Numbered from the stretch's first letter, positions 43,901-53,134 are shown. The stretch: 64,000 bases of DNA from Comamonas piscis (GCF_014109725.1 NZ_CP058554.1:806001-870000), one strand, 5' to 3'. The notes: generated by a model from the sequence alone, not told the origin. Numbers and translations are program-made.

Positions 43901-44525
43901 TGCGGCTGACTACCAGGCCTTTGTGGACAAGGTGCATGCGGCCGAGGCCAAGTTGGGCAGCAGCACCCGCCTGTCGCAAGCGGTGGCGCGCTACCTGTTC
44001 AAACTGATGGCCTACAAGGACGAGTACGAGGTGGCGCGTCTGCACACCACGGCCGAGTTCAGCGAGAAGATTGCCGGCATGTTCGAGGGCGACTACAAGA
44101 TCGTGCACCACCTGGCGCCGCCCACCACGGCCAAACGCAACGACAAGGGCGAGTTGGTCAAGAAGGCTTATGGCGGCTGGATGCGCAAGGCCTTTGGCGT
44201 GATGACGGGGCTCAAGGGCCTGCGCGGCGGTGCATTCGATATCTTTGGCCGCACCGAAGAGCGCCGCACCGAGCGCGCGCTGATCGTTGAATACCGCGCT
44301 TGCATCGATGAGCTGCTACAGGGCCTGAGCACCGAGCGCCTGGCGCTGGCCGTCGAGATCGCAAGCATTCCCGAGGACATCCGGGGTTACGGCCATGTCA
44401 AGGAGCGCCACCTGGCTGCAGCCCGCAGCAAGTGGCAGCAGCTGATGGCACGCTGGCGTGCCCCTGCGAATACGACTGTGGGCGCTGCGCCAGTGGTAGC
44501 GCAGCCAGAACCGGCGCGGGTCTAA
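40923..44525 (+). CDS. Indolepyruvate ferredoxin oxidoreductase, fused alpha-beta form
   Basis: A cytoplasmic TPP enzyme that oxidatively decarboxylates aryl pyruvates to aryl-CoA with ferredoxin as acceptor. It is about 1200 residues with all domains in one chain: N-terminal pyrimidine-binding and transketolase-like part, then TPP part (GCHYMVNWMPDR, GDGTYFHSG). A cysteine cluster follows (VCEGCGDC, SNC, TCNKDFSCVKGFCP, residues 660-710). Last comes the gamma-type oxidoreductase domain (GVGGTGVITIGSLLGMAA). ATG 40923 follows AAGGAGG at a six-base distance and overlaps the upstream ORF stop. Likely role: catabolism of aromatic amino acids under the divergent Lrp regulator. Confidence 0.95.
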   Translation: MNASLPESVRKALETVTLDDKYALAHGRAFMSGVQALVRLPMLQRQRDALEGLNTAGFISGYRGSPLGGYDQALWAAKKHLKENNIEFQPGVNEELGATAVWGTQQLDLYPQSKKFDGVFGIWYGKGPGVDRSVDVFKHANMAGTAKHGGVIALAGDDHISKSSTAAHQSDHIFKAVGSPVFFPSSVQDILDMGLHAFALSRFSGVWSGMKTIQEIVESSASVSVDPDRVNIITPDDFVMPPGGLHIRWPDAPLEQEARLMDYKWYAALAYIRANKLNYNVISTPNDRFGIIASGKAFNDTRQALIDLGLDDDTCRQLGIRLHKVNVVWPLEASITRDFAMGLQEILVVEEKRQMIEYQLKEELYNWRSDVRPHVLGKFDETDGDHSGGEWSVPNPSEHWLLRPKADLTPALIAQALAKRLKKLGVPDDIVRRMDARLQVIAAREQGLKDSAQESVDRLPWFCSGCPHNTSTRVPEGSRAVAGIGCHYMVNWMPDRNTSTFTQMGGEGVTWVGQAPFTTDQHIFSNLGDGTYFHSGLLAIRQSIASGVNITYKVLYNDAVAMTGGQRVGERPEGHSVLQIMTSLISEGVKKLVIVTDEPEKYQGVQLGAGVTVHHRDELDRIQREFRELKGTTAIIYDQTCATEKRRRRKRGTLATPAKTVIINEAVCEGCGDCSVQSNCLSVEPVETDFGRKRKINQSTCNKDFSCVKGFCPSFVTIEGGQLRKAKKEKKGDMAKLPALPDPVLPVATQAWGIVVAGVGGTGVITIGSLLGMAAHLEGKGVVTQDAAGLAQKGGSTWSHIQIANSPSAIYTTKVDTAKADLIIGCDPIVAANKTTLSAMQQGRTFVALNTHGAPTAAFVHNPNWQFPEAGCESAILAAVGQEGVGMFDAEHIATQALGDSIYTNPLILGFAWQKGRVPLSHAALMRAMELNGVQVDNNKAAFEWGRQCAANLPQVQAMFAAQQVIQLVKKPSLPELLAKRVAFLTDYQDSAYAADYQAFVDKVHAAEAKLGSSTRLSQAVARYLFKLMAYKDEYEVARLHTTAEFSEKIAGMFEGDYKIVHHLAPPTTAKRNDKGELVKKAYGGWMRKAFGVMTGLKGLRGGAFDIFGRTEERRTERALIVEYRACIDELLQGLSTERLALAVEIASIPEDIRGYGHVKERHLAAARSKWQQLMARWRAPANTTVGAAPVVAQPEPARV

Positions 44526-44561
44526 AGTCCCCGGCATCGGCCTGCAAAGACGATCGATAAA

Positions 44562-44594
44562 GCCGCCTGGTCACCATGCCAGGCGGCTTTTTTT
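44562..44594 (+). terminator. Terminator of the indolepyruvate oxidoreductase gene
   Basis: GCCGCCTGG (44562-44570) and CCAGGCGGC (44579-44587) form a perfect stem followed by seven T. It is the main feature of the first part of the 359-bp gap before yajC. Confidence 0.92.
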
Positions 44595-44618
44595 GTCAGC
44601 CAGCGCGGCCTGGTTGCA

Positions 44619-44632
44619 TGACAAATTTGTCA
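44619..44632. promoter_or_regulatory. Perfect 14-bp palindrome upstream of yajC
   Basis: TGACAAATTTGTCA is a perfect palindrome in the 44526-44884 gap, about 250 bp before yajC. It could be an operator for a dimeric regulator of the yajC-secDF transcript. A chance palindrome cannot be excluded. The rest of the gap (44640-44884) shows no gene; no clear promoter was identified. Confidence 0.3.
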
Positions 44633-44884
44633 CATCTGAAGCGTCAAAGCCCGCTGTCGGCGCATTTTGGTACGCAAATACCACCTAAACGTCTGCTGGG
44701 GCCATAGTGGCTTCTACCAATGGTCTGGCATGAAAGCTGCTTAATTCCATGAAAACAACCGGAAAAACCAGAGGCATCCAAGGTATTGCATGGGTGTTCG
44801 CAGAGGGGCACGCATACAATGCTTCTCTTTGGGCCTTGGTTTTGGTAAACCCGGCAAGGCCTGCATCCACGTTGGGAGCTTCAT

Positions 44885-45217
44885 TTGTTTATCTCTTCTG
44901 CTTTTGCCCAGACCGCACCGGCTGCTGCTGCCTCCGGCGGCATGACCTCCACCCTGACCAGCATGCTGCCTTTGGTGCTGATGTTTGTGGTGCTGTATTT
45001 CCTCATGATCCGCCCTCAGATGAAGCGCCAAAAGGAAGCCCGTGCGATGATCGACGCGCTGGCCAAGGGCGACGAAGTGGCGACCAATGGTGGCCTGGTG
45101 GGTCGCGTGGTCGGTCTGGATGAGCAGTTCCTGCAAGTGGAACTGGCCCAAGGCGTGGTCGTGCAAATGCAGCGTGGTGCTGTGGTGCAAGTCCTGCCCA
45201 AGGGCACCCTGAAGTAA
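44885..45217 (+). CDS. yajC: Sec translocon accessory subunit YajC
   Basis: A 110-residue inner-membrane protein of the SecDF-YajC complex. One helix (SMLPLVLMFVVLYFLMIRPQ, residues 26-45) is followed by the conserved RPQMKRQKEA and a small beta domain (KGDEVATNGGLVGRV). The start is TTG 44885, preceded by GGGAG; the N-terminus FISSAFAQ is usual for the family. It is followed by secD and secF, the normal order. Confidence 0.95.
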   Translation: MFISSAFAQTAPAAAASGGMTSTLTSMLPLVLMFVVLYFLMIRPQMKRQKEARAMIDALAKGDEVATNGGLVGRVVGLDEQFLQVELAQGVVVQMQRGAVVQVLPKGTLK

Positions 45218-45287
45218 TCCATCGTAGACATTGCAATTGGCGCAGCATGGCTGCGCCTTCTATTTTGCGTAAGGTAAGAGCGCGATC

Positions 45288-47180
45288 ATGAACCGTTATC
45301 CGGTCTGGAAGTACGCGATCATTGTGATCGCGCTTCTGGTAGGGGTTGTATACACCCTGCCCAACTTTTATGGTGAGGCGCCTGCTGTCCAGGTTGCCTC
45401 GGTCAAGGCAACTGTCACCGTGGATGCTGCATTGCAGCAGCGCGTAGAGACTGCGCTGGCCGATGCCGATGTCCAACCGCTGAGCATCGCGCTCGAAAAC
45501 GGCTCGATTCGTGCCCGTTTTGACAAGGAAGACGAACAGCTCAAGGCCAAAGGCGTGATTGAGCGTGTGCTGATTCCTGACAGCAGCGATCCCTCCTATG
45601 TGGTGGCGCTGAACCTGATCTCCCGCTCGCCCGCCTGGCTCACCGCCCTGCATGCCAAGCCCATGTACCTGGGTCTGGACTTGCGCGGTGGCGTGCACTT
45701 CACCCTGCAGGTGGACATGCAGGCCGCGCTGACCAAGCGCACCGAAGCGCTGACCAGCGATGTGCGCCTGGCGTTGCGCGACAAGAAGATTCGCCATGGC
45801 GGTGTGAACCGCGAAGGCCAGTCGCTGGAAGTGCGCCTGCAAGACGAGGCCACCGCCACGACGGTGCGCAACCTGATTGTCGACACCATGCCGGACCTGC
45901 AGGCCAATGTGGTCAGCACCGGCGGCGCCTATGTGGTGCGTGCCAACATCAAGCCTGAATCGCTGCGCAGCGTCCAGGAGCAAGCGCTCAAGCAGAACAT
46001 CACCACCTTGCACAACCGTATCAATGAGCTGGGCGTAGCCGAGCCCGTGATCCAGCAGCAAGGTGCCGACCGCATTGTGGTGCAGCTGCCCGGTGTGCAG
46101 GATCCTGCGCAGGCCAAGGACATCCTGGGCCGCACGGCGACTCTGGAAGTGCGCATGGTCGATGAAAGCTCGGACGCGCGCGCTGCCGAGATCGGCTCCG
46201 GCCCAGTCCCTTTTGGCTCTGAAAAGTACAGCGACCCGCATGGCCAGTCCATCGTCGTGAAAAAGCAGGTCATCCTGACTGGTGAGAACCTGAACGATGC
46301 CCAGCCCGGCTTTGACAGCCAGACCCATGAAGCCACCGTGAACCTGACCTTGGATGGCAAGGGCGCGAACATCTTCAAGGACGTGACGCGCGAGAACATC
46401 GGCAAGCGCATGGCCATCCTGCTGTTTGAAAAGGGCAAGGGCCAGGTCGTGACAGCTCCGGTGATCCGCTCCGAAATCGGTGGCGGCCGGGTGCAGATCT
46501 CCGGCAGCATGAGCACCAAGGAAGCCAGCGATACCTCGCTGCTGCTGCGTGCCGGCTCGCTGGCCGCACCCATGGAAATCATCGAGGAATACACCATCGG
46601 CCCAAGCATGGGTAAAGAGAACGTCGAGGCCGGTATCAAGAGTATCGTCGGCGGCTTTATCGCGATTGCCGTGTTCATGTGCATCTACTACATGATCTTT
46701 GGCGTGGTCTCGACCATTGCGCTGGGCGTGAACGTCTTGCTGCTGCTGGCCATTCTGTCGATGCTGCAGGCCACGCTCACCTTGCCGGGCATTGCCGCCA
46801 TGGCGCTGGCCATCGGGGTGGCGATTGACTCCAACGTGCTGATCAATGAACGGGTGCGTGAGGAATTGCGCGCCGGTGCGTCGCCGCAGGCGGCTATCCA
46901 TGCCGGTTATGAACATGCCTGGCACACCATTCTGGACTCCAACGTCACCACCTTGATCGTCGGCCTGGCCTTGCTGGCCTTTGGCTCCGGCCCGGTGCGC
47001 GGCTTTGCCGTGGTGCATTGCATCGGTATTCTGACGAGCATGTTCTCGGCCGTGTTCTTCTCGCGTGGCTTGGTCAACCTCTGGTATGGCCGCCGCAAGA
47101 AGCTCAAGAGCGTGTCGATCGGTCAGGTCTGGAAGCCCGAGGGCGAAGACGTTCGCTCCGTGGCATCTGCTAAACGTTAA
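45288..47180 (+). CDS. secD: Protein translocase subunit SecD
   Basis: Uses the proton gradient with SecF to pull exported proteins from the Sec channel. It is 630 residues: N-terminal helix, large periplasmic P1 domain, then MYLGLDLRGGVHFTLQVD near residue 127. A C-terminal bundle of five helices has GVAIDSNVLINERVREE (key Asp, residues 511-519). Separated from yajC by 70 bp and from secF by 11 bp. Confidence 0.97.
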   Translation: MNRYPVWKYAIIVIALLVGVVYTLPNFYGEAPAVQVASVKATVTVDAALQQRVETALADADVQPLSIALENGSIRARFDKEDEQLKAKGVIERVLIPDSSDPSYVVALNLISRSPAWLTALHAKPMYLGLDLRGGVHFTLQVDMQAALTKRTEALTSDVRLALRDKKIRHGGVNREGQSLEVRLQDEATATTVRNLIVDTMPDLQANVVSTGGAYVVRANIKPESLRSVQEQALKQNITTLHNRINELGVAEPVIQQQGADRIVVQLPGVQDPAQAKDILGRTATLEVRMVDESSDARAAEIGSGPVPFGSEKYSDPHGQSIVVKKQVILTGENLNDAQPGFDSQTHEATVNLTLDGKGANIFKDVTRENIGKRMAILLFEKGKGQVVTAPVIRSEIGGGRVQISGSMSTKEASDTSLLLRAGSLAAPMEIIEEYTIGPSMGKENVEAGIKSIVGGFIAIAVFMCIYYMIFGVVSTIALGVNVLLLLAILSMLQATLTLPGIAAMALAIGVAIDSNVLINERVREELRAGASPQAAIHAGYEHAWHTILDSNVTTLIVGLALLAFGSGPVRGFAVVHCIGILTSMFSAVFFSRGLVNLWYGRRKKLKSVSIGQVWKPEGEDVRSVASAKR

Positions 47181-47191
47181 GGAGGAAGACC

Positions 47192-48142
47192 ATGGAATTC
47201 TTCCGTATCAAAAAAGACATCCCTTTCATGAAATACGCGTTGGTGCTCAACGCGATTTCGGTCCTCACTTTCGTGCTGGCGGTGTTCTTCCTGACCACGC
47301 GTGGCTTGCACCTGTCGGTGGAATTCACTGGCGGTACCGTCATGCAGGTGGCGTATGAGCAGCCAGCGGACGTGGGCAAGATCCGTGAGCAGGTGGCATC
47401 GCTGGGCTACCAGGACATCCTCGTGCAGAACGTCGGCAGTGCCGACCGCGTGATGATCCGTCTGCCCATTGAAAAAGGCGTGACGACCGCCCAGCAAGGG
47501 GAGAAGGTGCTGGGCGCGCTCAAGGCCGCCGACCCAGGCGTGACCCTGCTGCGCAGCGAGTTCGTTGGGCCCTCGGTGGGCGAGGAACTGGTGCATGGCG
47601 GGCTGATGGCGCTGGGCGCCGTGGTGCTGGGCATCGTGCTCTACCTTGCCATCCGCTTTGAGTGGAAGTTCGGTGTGGCAGCGGCGGTCGCGAACTTGCA
47701 CGATGTGGTGATCATTCTGGGCTTCTTCGCCTTCTTCCAGTGGGAGTTCTCGCTGGCGGTTCTGGCCGGGGTGCTGGCGGTGCTTGGCTACTCGGTCAAT
47801 GAATCGGTGGTGATCTTTGACCGGATCCGCGAGGCTTTCCGCAAGTTCCGCAAGCTCGACACGCCTGAAGTGATCGACCATGCCATCACCTCGACAATGA
47901 GCCGTACCATCATCACCCACGCCTCTACCGAAGCGATGGTGCTGTCGATGTTTCTTTTTGGCGGTGCCAGCTTGCATTACTTTGCGTTGGCGCTGACCAT
48001 TGGTATTCTTTTTGGTATCTACTCCTCGGTGTTCGTGGCTGCGGCCATTGCCATGTGGTTGGGTGTCAAGCGGGAAGACCTGGTCAAAGTGAGCCAGAAG
48101 GACCTGGACCCCAATGACCCCAACGCCGGGGCTTCGGTGTAA
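47192..48142 (+). CDS. secF: Protein translocase subunit SecF
   Basis: Partner of SecD; 316 residues and six helices. LSVEFTGGTVMQVAYEQPAD follows the first helix. The D4-type motif GYSVNESVVIFDRIREAFR is near residue 200, then TSTMSRTIITH. AAGGAGGAAG sits before the ATG. Its stop lies 28 bp before the DUF1631 gene. Confidence 0.97.
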   Translation: MEFFRIKKDIPFMKYALVLNAISVLTFVLAVFFLTTRGLHLSVEFTGGTVMQVAYEQPADVGKIREQVASLGYQDILVQNVGSADRVMIRLPIEKGVTTAQQGEKVLGALKAADPGVTLLRSEFVGPSVGEELVHGGLMALGAVVLGIVLYLAIRFEWKFGVAAAVANLHDVVIILGFFAFFQWEFSLAVLAGVLAVLGYSVNESVVIFDRIREAFRKFRKLDTPEVIDHAITSTMSRTIITHASTEAMVLSMFLFGGASLHYFALALTIGILFGIYSSVFVAAAIAMWLGVKREDLVKVSQKDLDPNDPNAGASV

Positions 48143-48170
48143 GTCAGACCAATAAAGGGACGGGATTTCT

Positions 48171-50540
48171 GTGGCTGTTGCACCCTCGCACCATCGCACC
48201 TGGCAAAAAAAGCTCGCCCGTGAAGCGCGGCTGAGATTTGTCGGGGGCCTGTGTGTGGGGTTGCCTGGAGTGGCCGCACGCTTGCGCGCCGAGCTGCTCC
48301 AGATCATGGCGCGGCCCAGTACCGATCCCGCCCGCTCGCACGTAGCCCTGTCGGCCGCGATTGCCGAGTTTGACAGCCGGCAGCAAGCCTGGCTGGACAG
48401 TGCCAACAAACTGCTGCGCCAAAGCCTGCTGGCTGGCGAGCCAGCTCCCGAGCCGGTCGCAGCACCTCCCACCATCACCAGCTTTGAGCTGGTCAGCAAC
48501 GAGGCCATCGAAGGCCGCATCATTGCATCACGCCTGGCAGCCCTGCTGCTGGAGCTGGTGGCGATGGAGCTGGACAGCGTGCGCCGCGTGACCCAGTTTC
48601 TGGAAGACCAGGAGCTCGGCCCGGCCGATGCGCTGCGCCCCGAGACCTGGTGCCTGCGCCTGATCGAGGCCTGGGAAGCCGCCGGCCTGAGTCGCAAGAC
48701 CCTGGACCTGCTCTGGACGCCAATGCTCGAAGCCTTGGCGCCCATGGGCATCAGCGGCTACACGGCGGTGCGGCGCTTTTATGACGAACAAGGCGCAGCC
48801 ACCGAAGACGAGCTGCGCAGCTACCGGATCAAGCGCAGCGAAAGCGAGCGCCATGCGCCGGCCGCCGCCGCTGCCGTGGCTGCCCTCCAGCAGATGGGCG
48901 GCATGGCTGCAGCGCAAGGCGCAGCAGGCGCAGCCTCGGGTGCCGCCAGCATGCCTTCCGGCCTGATGCCTGCAGGGGGTGTTGGCGCCCCCGGTTTGGT
49001 GGCCATGGGCGCAGCCCGCCAGAAGAACCAGGGTGTGCTGGCGCAGCTGCGGGGCTTTTTGCAGAACGTGGCGGGTGGCCGCTCCAATGGCGGGCCCACC
49101 TCGGTGCGCGCATCCTTGGGTGAAGCGGGTGGCTATGTGATCTCACCGGCGCTGCAGCATGCGCTGGTGTCGCCGCCCACGGCCATCCAATCGGCCTGGT
49201 TCCACACCGCGCCGGCCGATGACGATTTTGACCCCCGCCAGGTGGTGGCGCCGGTGGCACTGGCCGTGCGCCAGCAGTCCTCGGCGCTCAAGAGCGTGGC
49301 CTCGTCCGACGAGGAAAAAGCGATCATCGAGATCATCGCCTTGATGTTCCAGAGCATTCTGAACGAAGACCGCATCCCGGCCGGCATCCGTATCTGGTTT
49401 GCGCGCCTGCAGGTGCCGGTGCTGCGCGTGGCGCTGGCCGAGCCGGCCTTCTTCAACGACACCGAACACCCGGCGCGCCAGCTGATTGACCGTATGGGCG
49501 CCTGTGTGCTGGGTTTTGAGTCGGCGGCCTTGAATGGCACGACCCTGGAGTCCGAGGTCAAGCGCGTGGTGCAGGTGATCGAGCAGTACCCGGACACCGG
49601 CAGCCGTGTGTTCCAGCTCGTGCTCAAGGAGTTCCAGAAATTCCTCGAAAAGCACCTGACGGGCCAGACCCCCACCGCGCGCGAGCTGGTGAGCCTGGCC
49701 CAGCAGATCGAGCAAAAGGAAACGCTGGCCATCCAGTACACCATCCAGCTGCGCGACATGCTGCTGGAAATGCCGGTGGACAGCGATGTGCGCGAGTTTC
49801 TGTTCAAGCAATGGTCCGATGTGCTGGCCATGTCGGCGATCCGCTTCGGGGCCGAGCACGAGAACACGCAGAAATTCAAGAAGGCCGCGCTGGACCTGGT
49901 CTGGTCGGCCTCAGCCAAGCCCAGCAAGGAAGAGCGCGCCCGGGTGATCCGCCAGTTGCCACTGCTGCAAACTGTGCTGCGCCAGGGGCTCACCTTGTCC
50001 AACATGGTCGGTGAGCGGCAGGACGAGATGATCAAGAGCCTGATGGACATCGTGGCCGAGGCCTTTTTGGCCAAGACCAATGAAATCCCGCAGGAGCACA
50101 TCATCGCGCTGGCCGAGCGCCTGGCCCATCTGGAGGATGCCCTCGACGACGTGGTGACCGAGGAGTACCCGCTCAGCGCCGAAAGCATCGAGCTGATGCT
50201 GGGCATCGACACCAGCCATATCCAGGTGATCGCCGACGATGGCGCGCTGGTGCAGCCGGAGGTGATGGAGTGGGCGAAGAACCTGTCCTTGGGCAACTGG
50301 TTCATGCTGGACCACAACGCCAGCCCGCTGCAGGTGCAGTATGTCTGGCACAGCCAGCACAAGCAGCTGCATTTGTTTGCGGCGCTGAGTGGTTCCTGCT
50401 TCCTGTTCCAGATGCGGCGCATGGGCCATTACCTGCAAGCCGGCCTGCTGCTGCCGCGCGATGCCGAAGGCATCACCGCCCGCGCAGCGCGCGATGCACT
50501 GGCCAAGATTGAGGCCAACCCCGAGCGGCTTCTGCAGTAG
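48171..50540 (+). CDS. DUF1631 family protein
   Basis: A large cytoplasmic protein of about 789 residues, mostly alpha-helical, with Ala/Gly-rich linker around residues 225-265 and no membrane helix. Typical DUF1631 features are the C-terminal LGNWFMLDHNASPLQVQYVWHSQHKQLHLF (residues 710-739), a PilZ-like DUF1631 tail, and the conserved VISPALQHAL region. The family's function is unsettled; in Proteobacteria the related tail resembles c-di-GMP-binding PilZ folds, which is only suggestive. The start is GTG 48171, 28 bp behind secF. Confidence 0.8.
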   Translation: MAVAPSHHRTWQKKLAREARLRFVGGLCVGLPGVAARLRAELLQIMARPSTDPARSHVALSAAIAEFDSRQQAWLDSANKLLRQSLLAGEPAPEPVAAPPTITSFELVSNEAIEGRIIASRLAALLLELVAMELDSVRRVTQFLEDQELGPADALRPETWCLRLIEAWEAAGLSRKTLDLLWTPMLEALAPMGISGYTAVRRFYDEQGAATEDELRSYRIKRSESERHAPAAAAAVAALQQMGGMAAAQGAAGAASGAASMPSGLMPAGGVGAPGLVAMGAARQKNQGVLAQLRGFLQNVAGGRSNGGPTSVRASLGEAGGYVISPALQHALVSPPTAIQSAWFHTAPADDDFDPRQVVAPVALAVRQQSSALKSVASSDEEKAIIEIIALMFQSILNEDRIPAGIRIWFARLQVPVLRVALAEPAFFNDTEHPARQLIDRMGACVLGFESAALNGTTLESEVKRVVQVIEQYPDTGSRVFQLVLKEFQKFLEKHLTGQTPTARELVSLAQQIEQKETLAIQYTIQLRDMLLEMPVDSDVREFLFKQWSDVLAMSAIRFGAEHENTQKFKKAALDLVWSASAKPSKEERARVIRQLPLLQTVLRQGLTLSNMVGERQDEMIKSLMDIVAEAFLAKTNEIPQEHIIALAERLAHLEDALDDVVTEEYPLSAESIELMLGIDTSHIQVIADDGALVQPEVMEWAKNLSLGNWFMLDHNASPLQVQYVWHSQHKQLHLFAALSGSCFLFQMRRMGHYLQAGLLLPRDAEGITARAARDALAKIEANPERLLQ

Positions 50541-50546
50541 TCGTTG

Positions 50547-51710
50547 TTAGCTGGCTGCCAAGCGCTGAAACAAGCCGCCGGGCAGGCGCGCTACCTGGCC
50601 TTTTAACTCCAGCTCCAGCAGCTGAATCTGCAGGCTGGCGATATCGATGCCAGTGCGGTTGCACAGCGTATCCAGATCGACGGGATCAAAGCCCAGCGCC
50701 TGCAGCAGGCCTGGCTCTTCGGGTGCCGCAGAACTAGGCGCTGTTTCCGTTGCCGGCATTGCTGGCGCTGCGGTTGTTGCAGCCACCAGCGCTGGCAGCT
50801 CTTCCAAAATATCCTCCACCGATTCGACCAGCTTGGCGCCTTGGCGGATCAGCGCATGGCAGCCCTTGCTCTGTGGTGCATGGATCGAGCCAGGAATGGC
50901 AAATACTTCCCGCCCCTGTTCGCTGGCCATGCGTGCGGTCACCAAGGAGCCGGATGCCGTGGCGGCCTCGACCACCAAGGTGCCGCTGGCCAGGCCGGAA
51001 ATCAGTCGGTTGCGTTTGGGGAAGTTCTGCGCCAACGGGGGTGTGCCCAGGTGGTATTCGCTGACGATCCAGCCCTGCTCGGCAATGGCGGTGGTCAGCG
51101 CGTGGTTGGCCCGGGGGTAGACCCGGTCAATCCCGGTGCCGATCACGGCAATCGTGGGGGGCTGCGCGGCCGCAGTGCCGGCCTCCAACGCCCCAGCATG
51201 GGCAGCGGCATCAATGCCCAACGCCAGGCCGGATACAACGGTCACGCCCTGGCGCACCAGCGCCTGGGCAAAAGCCCGGGCATTTTGCGCGCCCTGGGGT
51301 GTGGGGTTGCGGCTGCCGACCATCGCCAGCGCTTTGCGCGGCCAGGCCAGCCCTTGCGCGCCAAACCAGCGCGCGTTGCCGGTGATGTACAGCAGCACCG
51401 GCGGGTCAGCGGTTTCGAGCAAGGCGGCTGGGTAGTCGGCATCGCCCAGGGTGAGCACATGCCGTTTGAGCGGCGCGGGCGCGGTGCTCAGCCAGGTCCA
51501 GGTGGCTGTTTGCAGGCCCTGCAGGGTCTCGCTGGGGTGCAGCAGCGCATGGGCTTGCGCTGTGGTGATGCAACTTTCTAGCTGGGTGGCAGATTGCGCC
51601 AGCACGTCGCCGGGCAAACCAAAGCGCGCCAGCAACCGCCGGATGGCCGTGTTGCCCAGGCCGGGCGTGGCGGTCAGGCGCAGCCAGTCATGCAGCTCTT
51701 GTTCGGTCAT
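50547..51710 (-). CDS. dprA: DNA-processing protein DprA
   Basis: Loads RecA onto incoming single-stranded DNA during natural transformation. About 387 residues: N-terminal SAM-like region, central Rossmann fold with VGSRNPTPQG and SGLALGIDAAAHAGAL (about 130-175), and a C-terminal winged helix (GFDPVDLDTLCNRTG). ATG 51710 is preferred over the in-frame TTG at 51716. It is cotranscribed with the LysM gene upstream and converges on the DUF1631 gene with 6 bp between. Together with pilA it suggests competence, but no other com genes are in view. Confidence 0.93.
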   Translation of the reverse strand: MTEQELHDWLRLTATPGLGNTAIRRLLARFGLPGDVLAQSATQLESCITTAQAHALLHPSETLQGLQTATWTWLSTAPAPLKRHVLTLGDADYPAALLETADPPVLLYITGNARWFGAQGLAWPRKALAMVGSRNPTPQGAQNARAFAQALVRQGVTVVSGLALGIDAAAHAGALEAGTAAAQPPTIAVIGTGIDRVYPRANHALTTAIAEQGWIVSEYHLGTPPLAQNFPKRNRLISGLASGTLVVEAATASGSLVTARMASEQGREVFAIPGSIHAPQSKGCHALIRQGAKLVESVEDILEELPALVAATTAAPAMPATETAPSSAAPEEPGLLQALGFDPVDLDTLCNRTGIDIASLQIQLLELELKGQVARLPGGLFQRLAAS

Positions 51711-51739
51711 GGGCAAGAGCTGCTTCTCCGGTCACTGGG

Positions 51740-52963
51740 TTATTGGCGGTAGTCCGGAGAGATGAGGGCATCACCTACCTTCACGCCTTCCTTGGCCTCC
51801 AGGATCAGCGCATAGGACACCTTGTTGAAGGTGCGGAACACCATGGCCAGGCCATTGGCTTCGTTGGGCAGCTTGATGACGGTCTGGTCGCTGTCGGTCT
51901 TGTCCTTGATGCGCGCGCCGCGTGTCATCAGGCGGAAGACATGGCCAAGCTCAACGCCGTCGGCCTGGCCCCGGTTGATGGCGATCACATTGTTGCGCGA
52001 TGCATAGACCACGCTGTTGCTGCCGTAGATGGACACCACGCTGCCTTGCAGGTGCTCATCCGGTGCATGCGGCACATAGCTGGTGACGTTGATGCGCGGC
52101 ATGGGCAGCAGCTTGTCGCCAGCGCGTATTTCTTCCTTGACGGAGGTGATGTCGAGCGAAGCAGGCACCGGATCGGTATGCGCATTGCCCTTGGCATCGA
52201 GGGTGGTCTCCTGGCGCTCGCTGGCGACCAGTTGCACCTTGCCCAGGTACTGGGCTTCGTAGCCCAGGATCGCATTCGTCTCTGGGTCGACCATCGGCAA
52301 AGCATTGCGGAACACGCGGTAGTACTGGCGCTCCTGGCCCATCTCCAGCGATTGGTCGGTAGAGCGGCCATAGACGCGGTCGCCCAGCGACAGCAGCGCG
52401 CGCTCCTGCGCAGCACCCACCAGGCGCGGGGCCTTGTCGCTCTCGCCTTCGGCCAGCACTTCGGGCTCGACCAGGAAGGCCTCAATCAAACGCTGGTTGA
52501 CGGCGGGCAGGGCGGTGCCGGACAGGCTTTCGCTGCGAACGCGCGGCGAGATGCGGATGACTTCGTCCTCACCGGAGCGCGAGGTGACCAGGCGCGCCAT
52601 GCCATTGCGGCGCTCCAGGTACAGGGTCTGCCCGGGGTAGATCAGGTGGGGGTTGGCGATGGTCTGCAGGTTCATGCCCCAGAGCGCGGGCCAGCGCCAG
52701 GGCTGCTGCAGATAGATACGGGAGATGTCCCAGAGCGTGTCGCCGCGCTTGACGACATAGGTATCGGGTGCGTTGGCGGCCAGGTCGGCCTCGGGGATGC
52801 CCTGCGCGGCCACTTGCTGGGCGGTGCTGCGCTGCTGCGCGGTGACCGGCAACTGCGCGGCCGGGGTAGCGGCCCAGGCACTCATGCCGGCGCAGGCCAT
52901 GCAGGCGGCTGCAATGGCGCTGCTGCGCAGATGGTGGAACAGGGGCGTGGTGGATGCTCGCAT
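51740..52963 (-). CDS. LysM domain-containing exported protein
   Basis: A protein of about 407 residues with a Sec signal (FHHLRSSAIAAACMACAGMSAWA). A single LysM domain (YVVKRGDTLWDISRIYLQQPWRWPALWGMN) lies at about residues 69-98 for peptidoglycan binding, followed by a long beta-rich region. Proteins of this layout are found next to dprA in many Burkholderiales. A wall-linked role is inferred. ATG 52963 gives a normal signal peptide. It is divergent from def with 171 bp between the starts. Confidence 0.88.
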   Translation of the reverse strand: MRASTTPLFHHLRSSAIAAACMACAGMSAWAATPAAQLPVTAQQRSTAQQVAAQGIPEADLAANAPDTYVVKRGDTLWDISRIYLQQPWRWPALWGMNLQTIANPHLIYPGQTLYLERRNGMARLVTSRSGEDEVIRISPRVRSESLSGTALPAVNQRLIEAFLVEPEVLAEGESDKAPRLVGAAQERALLSLGDRVYGRSTDQSLEMGQERQYYRVFRNALPMVDPETNAILGYEAQYLGKVQLVASERQETTLDAKGNAHTDPVPASLDITSVKEEIRAGDKLLPMPRINVTSYVPHAPDEHLQGSVVSIYGSNSVVYASRNNVIAINRGQADGVELGHVFRLMTRGARIKDKTDSDQTVIKLPNEANGLAMVFRTFNKVSYALILEAKEGVKVGDALISPDYRQ

Positions 52964-53134
52964 GGCCGGGTGACTCCCTCTCAGTCGCTCGCAGGCCACA
53001 GTGGGCCTACTGTCAGTGTTTGTAATTGCCTCTGATTCTCGGGCCAAGCCCTTGATCGATCAATGATTATTGCAAGCCATCTGGGCATTGATGGGCAAAA
53101 GTGGCGAAAATAACGACATTCACCCGCGAAAACT

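Noticed and set aside
40932..44111. Long open frame of about 1059 codons on the minus strand
   Set aside because: It is the exact antisense of the indolepyruvate oxidoreductase, rich in His/Gln/Val from complement codons, without domains or a ribosome site. Such frames are common opposite GC-rich genes.
48171..50540. Possibility that the DUF1631 gene is a defence or phage protein
   Set aside because: It sits between secF and dprA among core genes, matches DUF1631 proteins in size and tail, and nothing mobile is nearby.
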